From: Bacteroides ovatus
GTDB taxonomy: Bacteria; Bacteroidota; Bacteroidia; Bacteroidales; Bacteroidaceae
DNA length: 17,400 bases
Direction: 5' to 3'
Assembly (NCBI GenBank): GCA_030844565.1
Contig: JAUUNK010000098.1
Span: forward strand, 1-17,400
The notes beneath the pieces are model-generated. The model had not been told where the DNA came from and ran no database searches. It was given only the letters and a program-made list of their open reading frames with translations. Shown here piece by piece: positions 13,257 through 17,400 of the stretch. Numbering within the stretch: the stretch's first letter is position 1; each line of letters starts with the position of its first letter. A program made the position numbers and the translations under genes.

Positions 13257-13366
13257 CTTCTCCCCTGGGGTTAGGGGAATTATCCCCCGGGCTTGGGGCA
13301 ACCTACCCCGGGGCTTAAGACTGCTTACCCCGGGGCTTAAGGATGTTTACCCCCGGGCGGGCGTCG
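13257..13366. repeat. Five consecutive 22-bp units centred on CCCCGGGG palindromes (GC-rich array)
   Basis: Units in register: 13257-13278, 13279-13300, 13301-13322, 13323-13344 and 13345-13366. Each has the form NNNTAC/TCCCC(G)GGG near its centre; two units read TTACCCCGGGGCTTAAG or CTACCCCGGGGCTTAAG, adding a second palindrome CTTAAG. The palindrome centres are 21-23 bp apart, about two helical turns. The surrounding DNA is AT-rich, so the GC jump is sharp. It lies in the 475-bp gene-free stretch 13131-13605, the rest of which holds only hairpins at 13455-13475 and 13533-13579. Confidence 0.8.
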
Positions 13367-13532
13367 CGTCTCTTTTTCCTGTCTTTTGTTTTATCCGGAA
13401 GAGTGGCAACGGCGGCGACAGTTTTTCCTTTCTTTTTGAATACTGTTGCTGCTGTTGTATTTCAACAGTAGTAATAGTATTCTTTTCTTTTATATATTCT
13501 CTTTTACTCTCTTTGGTTAATTTGGGTTTTTA

Positions 13533-13579
13533 GCCCGTGGTGGCGGGCGTTTCAGGCGTTTTTTCTATACGCCTTTTTG
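13533..13579 (+). terminator. Tandem hairpins with T-run, + strand orientation
   Basis: GCCCG-TGGTGG-CGGGC (13533-13548) is followed by AGGCGT...ACGCCT (13554-13574) and then TTTTGC. Read on the + strand this resembles an intrinsic terminator. No + strand gene precedes it. On the minus strand, where it lies just past the acyltransferase stop (13606), the hairpins are not followed by U-runs, so use in that direction would be atypical. Confidence 0.45.
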
Positions 13580-13605
13580 CACATACGTTTTTGCCTGAGG
13601 AAGAA

Positions 13606-14601
13606 TTATACGTAGAACTTTATAAGCAGGTTGTTGAGCCAGCGCCAACTTACGCGGAACCAGCGTCGGGTGCTGCTTTGTTTTCCTCCGAAACGGAGTA
13701 CGAAATCGCGGTAGCCATGCTTGCGGAAAGGAAGGCCTACGTCCATGAACTCCATGTGTTGCAAGCCTCGTTCGTGGGCGTCTTTCAGCGCCATCCATAC
13801 GGCAAGGACACCGGGATATTGCAAAGCATACGTTTTTCTCATCCCTCCTGAAAACCACAAGTAAGCATTCTCTCCCGAATAAATGCAGACTGAACCTCCA
13901 ATAATTTTGTCCTTGTATTTCACGATAAAGATTTTCCCTTGTTTGCCACGGACGAGTAAGTTGTCCATGTGGCGGAAAAAGTCGTTATTGGGAAAATGCC
14001 TACGTATGCGCGAAGAATAGACATGATGTAGCATGCGTGAGAAATTGCGTACTTCTTCCAGGGTTGAAGCTTCTTCTACTTCAGCTCCGTTTTTGAGTCC
14101 TTTCTTGATTTGACGTATGCGTGAAGGACTGAAACGGTCTTCTACATGGCGGGAGCTATGCAAGGAGTTTCTCACTCGCAACCAACTGACGGAGAAATAA
14201 CCATTGTTGCGGAAACATCTGTAACCAAACATGGGTGTCTCCAGATTCCTGAACTCGATGAGAAAACAGGAGCGTTCGGCTTCTTGTGTCAGATGTTCCA
14301 GCATTTCGGCGAAGATATCTTCTTCTTTTTCTTTAGAGGAGGGGAAAGGCAGAAAATATTCTCCCGTATCATATACCATACATTGTTTCATGAGACCGAT
14401 AGCTAGCCATTTGCGTGTTCTCCGCACGGCTGCCAGCAGCTTGGCTACCGGCTGTCCGTTCTCTGTCGCCACGATTAATAAGGGCGTATAACCGGGAGTC
14501 GCTTCATAAATAAGAAACAACTCTTTCGAATGAAATGTATTATTCCCCGGCAGTTCCGGTATTTCATTTCCGCGATGATATGTGGTTAATTTGAGTGGCA
14601 T
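13606..14601 (-). CDS. FemAB/GNAT-like acyltransferase
   Basis: A 331-residue protein without signal peptide or membrane helix. It has the doubled GNAT fold of the FemAB-like (GNAT_6/BioF2-like) family: N-terminal half about 20-150, then a linking basic helical region (FSPSRIRQIKKGLKNGAEVEEA, residues 157-178 in part), then the second half with FIVKYKDKIIGGSVCI (225-240), YLWFSGG (247-253) and the terminal FRKHGYRDFVLRFGGK (282-297), which is a hallmark of the group. Relatives move amino-acyl or acyl groups in cell-wall or surface polymer synthesis; the donor and acceptor here are unknown. Start ATG 14601 is the only Met before residue 70, and a good promoter ends only about 8 bp before it. 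Divergent from the SusC-like gene. Confidence 0.75.
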   Translation of the reverse strand: MPLKLTTYHRGNEIPELPGNNTFHSKELFLIYEATPGYTPLLIVATENGQPVAKLLAAVRRTRKWLAIGLMKQCMVYDTGEYFLPFPSSKEKEEDIFAEMLEHLTQEAERSCFLIEFRNLETPMFGYRCFRNNGYFSVSWLRVRNSLHSSRHVEDRFSPSRIRQIKKGLKNGAEVEEASTLEEVRNFSRMLHHVYSSRIRRHFPNNDFFRHMDNLLVRGKQGKIFIVKYKDKIIGGSVCIYSGENAYLWFSGGMRKTYALQYPGVLAVWMALKDAHERGLQHMEFMDVGLPFRKHGYRDFVLRFGGKQSSTRRWFRVSWRWLNNLLIKFYV

Positions 14602-14608
14602 ACTGGGA

Positions 14609-14639
14609 CAAATTTACATCTTTTATTTATCTTTCAACA
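14609..14639 (-). promoter_or_regulatory. Promoter of the acyltransferase gene, next to the start codon
   Basis: On the minus strand, TGTTG (14639-14635, -33-like) is 18 bp from TAAATTTG (14616-14609), an exact TAnnTTTG -7 box. The ATG is at 14601-14599, so the transcript would begin at or within a few bases of it. An imperfect hairpin, CAATGAAAGT-TC-ACTTTTGTTG (14638-14659), touches the -33 end. Confidence 0.55.
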
Positions 14640-14842
14640 ATGAAAGTTCACTTTTGTTGGCTTTCCTTACGATAAAATCTTTCTTAAGACAGGAAGAAGA
14701 AAAAAATATCTCGCTAAACAACTTTTCTCCAACTGCCTGAGTACAAAATAGTAACTCGATAGTCTTTGGTGAAATGAGTTTTATTTTATTATGATATAAA
14801 ATCAACTATCAAGAAATTAGTATTAACTTTAAATTAAGACAA

Positions 14843-17400
14843 ATGAAAGATTATGCGTTTGTTGAAGCATGGAAAACACATTATAGGCGTGCTTCCATGA
14901 TTATGGGCCTATCTTTATTATGCGCCCCTCTGCCTTTTTCTGTTTATGCAGAAAATGGTCTGTCGGAAACAGCTGCTGTGCAGGCAGCGTTGCAAGCGAA
15001 GCAGGTGAAAGGAACGGTTGTAGACGAGACTGGTGAACCTCTGATTGGAGTATCTATTATGGTGAAAGGCACTTCTGCCGGTACAATTACAAACTTTGAT
15101 GGTGAGTTTACTGTGGATCTTCCCGCAGGTCATAAAGAATTGCTTATCTCTTATATCGGATATAAGAGCCAGACAATAACTGTTACGGGGAGTGCTCCGT
15201 TGAGTATCAAGATGGAGCCGGATACGAAGACGTTGGATGAGGTGGTAGTAATCGGTTACGGTACGGTGAAGAAACGCGATTTGACGGGAGCGGTGGCGTC
15301 TGTTAAAGCAGAGGACATTACGATGAATCCGGGTTCGAATCCTATGGAGGCATTACAAGGTAAAGTTGCGGGTCTTGATATTACTAAAACTTCCGGACAA
15401 GCCGGTTCAGGAGTAAATATGCAATTGCGCGGTAACCGTTCTTTGCCTGATATAACCGCTAATGAAAGTGACAAATTGAGTGTAGGCAATCCTACTTTCA
15501 TTATCGACGGTATGCCAGGAGATTATGCAACATTAAATCCGAATGACATTGAATCTATTGAAGTGCTGAAAGATGCTGCTTCTACAGCGGTATATGGTTC
15601 GAGCGGTGCGAATGGTGTGGTATTAATTACCACTAAAAACGGCAAGGCAGGCAAAATGCAAGTGAACTTTAATGCTTATGCCGGATATAACGGTTGGTCG
15701 GAATTGCCCGAGTTGAGAACAAGAGAATCTTATATTAAGACTCGTAGAGAAGCATATATTGCCGGTGGAGGCTCTTGGGCGTCACCTGCTGATGATGAAA
15801 AACTTTTTACTAATGATGCTTCTTACCAGGCATATAAGGATAATAAATGGATTAACTGGCCGGATGTCGTATTGGAAAACGGTTATGAACAGAATTATAG
15901 TCTGTCTGTGTCAGGCGGTACAGAACGCACCCAAGCTTATCTTTCTTTAAACTTCTCGGATGAAAAAGGGCAGTATAGAAATGATAATTATAAAGTGTAT
16001 TCAACTAATGCTAAGATAAGGCATTCTATTAATAAAATTGTAGACATAGGACTTAATCTTCAAGCTTCTTATACTCATCAGAATAAGAGAAGTAATGTGA
16101 AACTGGACCGTGCGATGCAGGCCATTCCATTAGGTGATTTGTATTTGGAAGATGGTTCTGTAAATCCCAATCCATCCGTTGAACAGGGAGCTTTTATAAG
16201 TTTGCTCTTAGACGAACAGGCAGGTGTTTACAAGAATAGGATAAATTCTACTAAACTGTACGTCAATCCTTACATTGAAATCAAACCTATTAAAGGCTTA
16301 AGTATTTTGTCCCGTATAGGGGGAACTTTGAATTATAACCGTACAGGGTTGTTCAATGGTAAAGGATCTTATAACTACCATCAAAACGGTGCTAATGAAA
16401 CAGCAATTACCGCTTCTATTACCCAAAAGAACGATTATAGTTATAAGTGGGAAAATATTATAACTTATAATTTCCAATTGGCTAAAGTACACGATTTTAC
16501 TATTACCGGCGTTACTTCCTGGAATCATAATCAAAGCGAATCTACCCAACAAACAGCTAATAGTATCACAGATAACAAATATCTTTGGTATAATATGGAA
16601 GCCGGACAGAATCAACGTAACTACAGTTCTTATTCTATGTCCAAGGGAATGGGTATCGTAGGTCGTCTTAATTATTCTTACCTTGGCAAATATTTGTTCT
16701 CAGCTTCTTGCCGTTGGGACGGGGCTTCCCGTTTGGCAGAAGGAAATCAATGGGATACTTTCCCCGCTGCATCCGCCGCTTGGCGTATTAGTGATGAGGC
16801 ATTTATGGAATCTACTAAAGAGTGGTTGGATAACTTGAAATTGAGAGTAGGGTGGGGCGTGTCTGGTACGACTGCCGGAATTTCCCCTTATTCTTCTACT
16901 TCTTCCTTATCTCAAAACTTTATTAACATAGGTAACGAAGCCTGGAATTATTATACATTCTCAGAAAATATTGCTAATAAGGCTCTTTCCTGGGAAAAGT
17001 CTTATAATACGAATATTGGTTTAGACTTGGGTCTTTTCAATAATAGGATTAATCTGACTGCCGATTATTATATAACTAAGACCAAAGATGTAATCTATGC
17101 CCGCAACCTTCCCGCTTCTATGGGAGCTTATAGCGCTTCAAAGGTGTATAATACGAAAGTAAATATCTGCGAAACAAAGAATCGTGGTTTTGAAATGGCT
17201 CTTAGCACACGTAATATTGTGACCAAAGATTTTAGCTGGAATTCTACGGTTACCTTCTCTACGGATAAAGAAGAAATTGTGGCTTTGACTGCAAAAGACC
17301 AAAACGAAATAGTAAATAATAACTTGATATATCGTGTAGGCGAAGCTATTAATTCTTTCTATAATTATAAGATATTAGGCATGTGGCAAAAAGGCGAAGA
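14843..17400 (+). CDS. SusC/RagA-family TonB-linked outer-membrane transporter, 3' end missing
   Basis: The frame opens at ATG 14843 and stays open for 852 codons to the window edge; the family usually has about 1000-1100 residues. Residues 1-36 are a signal peptide with an unusually long N-region (MKDYAFVEAWKTHYRR) before the hydrophobic core and VYA cleavage site. Residues about 54-125 form a carboxypeptidase-regulatory-like domain (VKGTVVDETGEPLIGVSIMV). DEVVVIGYG (132-140) is the conserved SusC segment leading to the plug (about 135-265), with FIIDGMP and VLKDAASTAVYGSSGANGVV. The beta-barrel follows. It imports a nutrient, usually a glycan, with a SusD lipoprotein expected downstream. 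No STN domain or adjacent sensor/sigma gene is seen. The 241-bp leader spacer (14602-14842) is AT-rich; TAGTCTTTG near 14759 is an off-spaced -7-like box. The substrate is not predictable. Confidence 0.93.
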   Translation, partial: MKDYAFVEAWKTHYRRASMIMGLSLLCAPLPFSVYAENGLSETAAVQAALQAKQVKGTVVDETGEPLIGVSIMVKGTSAGTITNFDGEFTVDLPAGHKELLISYIGYKSQTITVTGSAPLSIKMEPDTKTLDEVVVIGYGTVKKRDLTGAVASVKAEDITMNPGSNPMEALQGKVAGLDITKTSGQAGSGVNMQLRGNRSLPDITANESDKLSVGNPTFIIDGMPGDYATLNPNDIESIEVLKDAASTAVYGSSGANGVVLITTKNGKAGKMQVNFNAYAGYNGWSELPELRTRESYIKTRREAYIAGGGSWASPADDEKLFTNDASYQAYKDNKWINWPDVVLENGYEQNYSLSVSGGTERTQAYLSLNFSDEKGQYRNDNYKVYSTNAKIRHSINKIVDIGLNLQASYTHQNKRSNVKLDRAMQAIPLGDLYLEDGSVNPNPSVEQGAFISLLLDEQAGVYKNRINSTKLYVNPYIEIKPIKGLSILSRIGGTLNYNRTGLFNGKGSYNYHQNGANETAITASITQKNDYSYKWENIITYNFQLAKVHDFTITGVTSWNHNQSESTQQTANSITDNKYLWYNMEAGQNQRNYSSYSMSKGMGIVGRLNYSYLGKYLFSASCRWDGASRLAEGNQWDTFPAASAAWRISDEAFMESTKEWLDNLKLRVGWGVSGTTAGISPYSSTSSLSQNFINIGNEAWNYYTFSENIANKALSWEKSYNTNIGLDLGLFNNRINLTADYYITKTKDVIYARNLPASMGAYSASKVYNTKVNICETKNRGFEMALSTRNIVTKDFSWNSTVTFSTDKEEIVALTAKDQNEIVNNNLIYRVGEAINSFYNYKILGMWQKGE

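Noticed and set aside
13257..13366. CRISPR array
   Set aside because: The units are contiguous 22-bp quasi-repeats without unique spacers, and no cas genes are present. The same applies to the array at 3129-3238.
13257..13366. G-quadruplex cluster
   Set aside because: G-runs of four are separated by about 18 bases on either strand and are adjacent to C-runs that would pair with them, so duplex hairpins are more likely.
13084..13533. 149-residue + strand open frame across the mce start and the GC array
   Set aside because: It overlaps the well-supported mce start antisense, crosses a 22-bp array that shifts frame each unit, contains a Cys run from a TGC/TGT stretch, and has no recognisable domain or ribosome site.
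14623..14805. 60-residue minus-strand open frame in the spacer before the SusC-like gene
   Set aside because: Composition looks like translated AT-rich DNA, there is no ribosome site or motif, and its end lies at the acyltransferase promoter.

Overview
The window looks like chromosome from a gut Bacteroides or a close Bacteroidales relative. The evidence is a SusC/RagA-type TonB-dependent transporter, a Bacteroidales HU-like DNA-binding protein, a Na+-pumping methylmalonyl-CoA decarboxylase operon (succinate-to-propionate fermentation), a periplasmic neopullulanase-like GH13 enzyme, and several TAnnTTTG promoter boxes, which are the Bacteroidetes -7 consensus. I cannot name the species.

Left part (1-4267): a truncated PD-(D/E)XK (Rpn-type) nuclease gene that runs off the left edge through a 21-bp tandem repeat encoding coiled-coil heptads; an XRE repressor with an Asn-rich linker; two operator-like palindromes in the divergent spacer; a gene of unknown function; a convergent HU-like DNA-binding protein; and an SDR oxidoreductase. 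The 308-bp gap between HU and SDR holds a run of five diverged 22-bp units, a perfect inverted repeat and a long hairpin.

Middle part (4399-8405): a thioredoxin-fold lipoprotein on the + strand converges, across a strong bidirectional terminator, on a secreted GH13 amylase; a secreted TPR protein lies upstream of the amylase. A 10-bp perfect inverted repeat abuts the amylase start codon.

Central operon (13130 down to 8581, minus strand): methylmalonyl-CoA epimerase, carboxyltransferase (alpha), a lamin-tail/OadG fusion (gamma/delta-like), biotin carrier, and Na+-pump membrane subunit (beta), closed by an intrinsic terminator. Together these should convert (R)- to (S)-methylmalonyl-CoA, move its carboxyl group to biotin and release CO2 while pumping Na+, giving propionyl-CoA. 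The methylmalonyl-CoA mutase is not in the window.

Right part (13131-17400): a 475-bp gene-free stretch with five 22-bp units centred on CCCCGGGG palindromes, followed by + strand hairpins ending in a T-run; a FemAB/GNAT-like acyltransferase with a promoter so close that its mRNA may be leaderless; and the first 852 codons of a SusC-like transporter that runs off the right edge. Its SusD partner would lie beyond the window.

The least explained signals are the two 22-bp-pitch arrays (one AT-rich, one GC-rich) and the lamin-tail domain fused to a decarboxylase pump subunit. I did not find a clear new multi-gene system.
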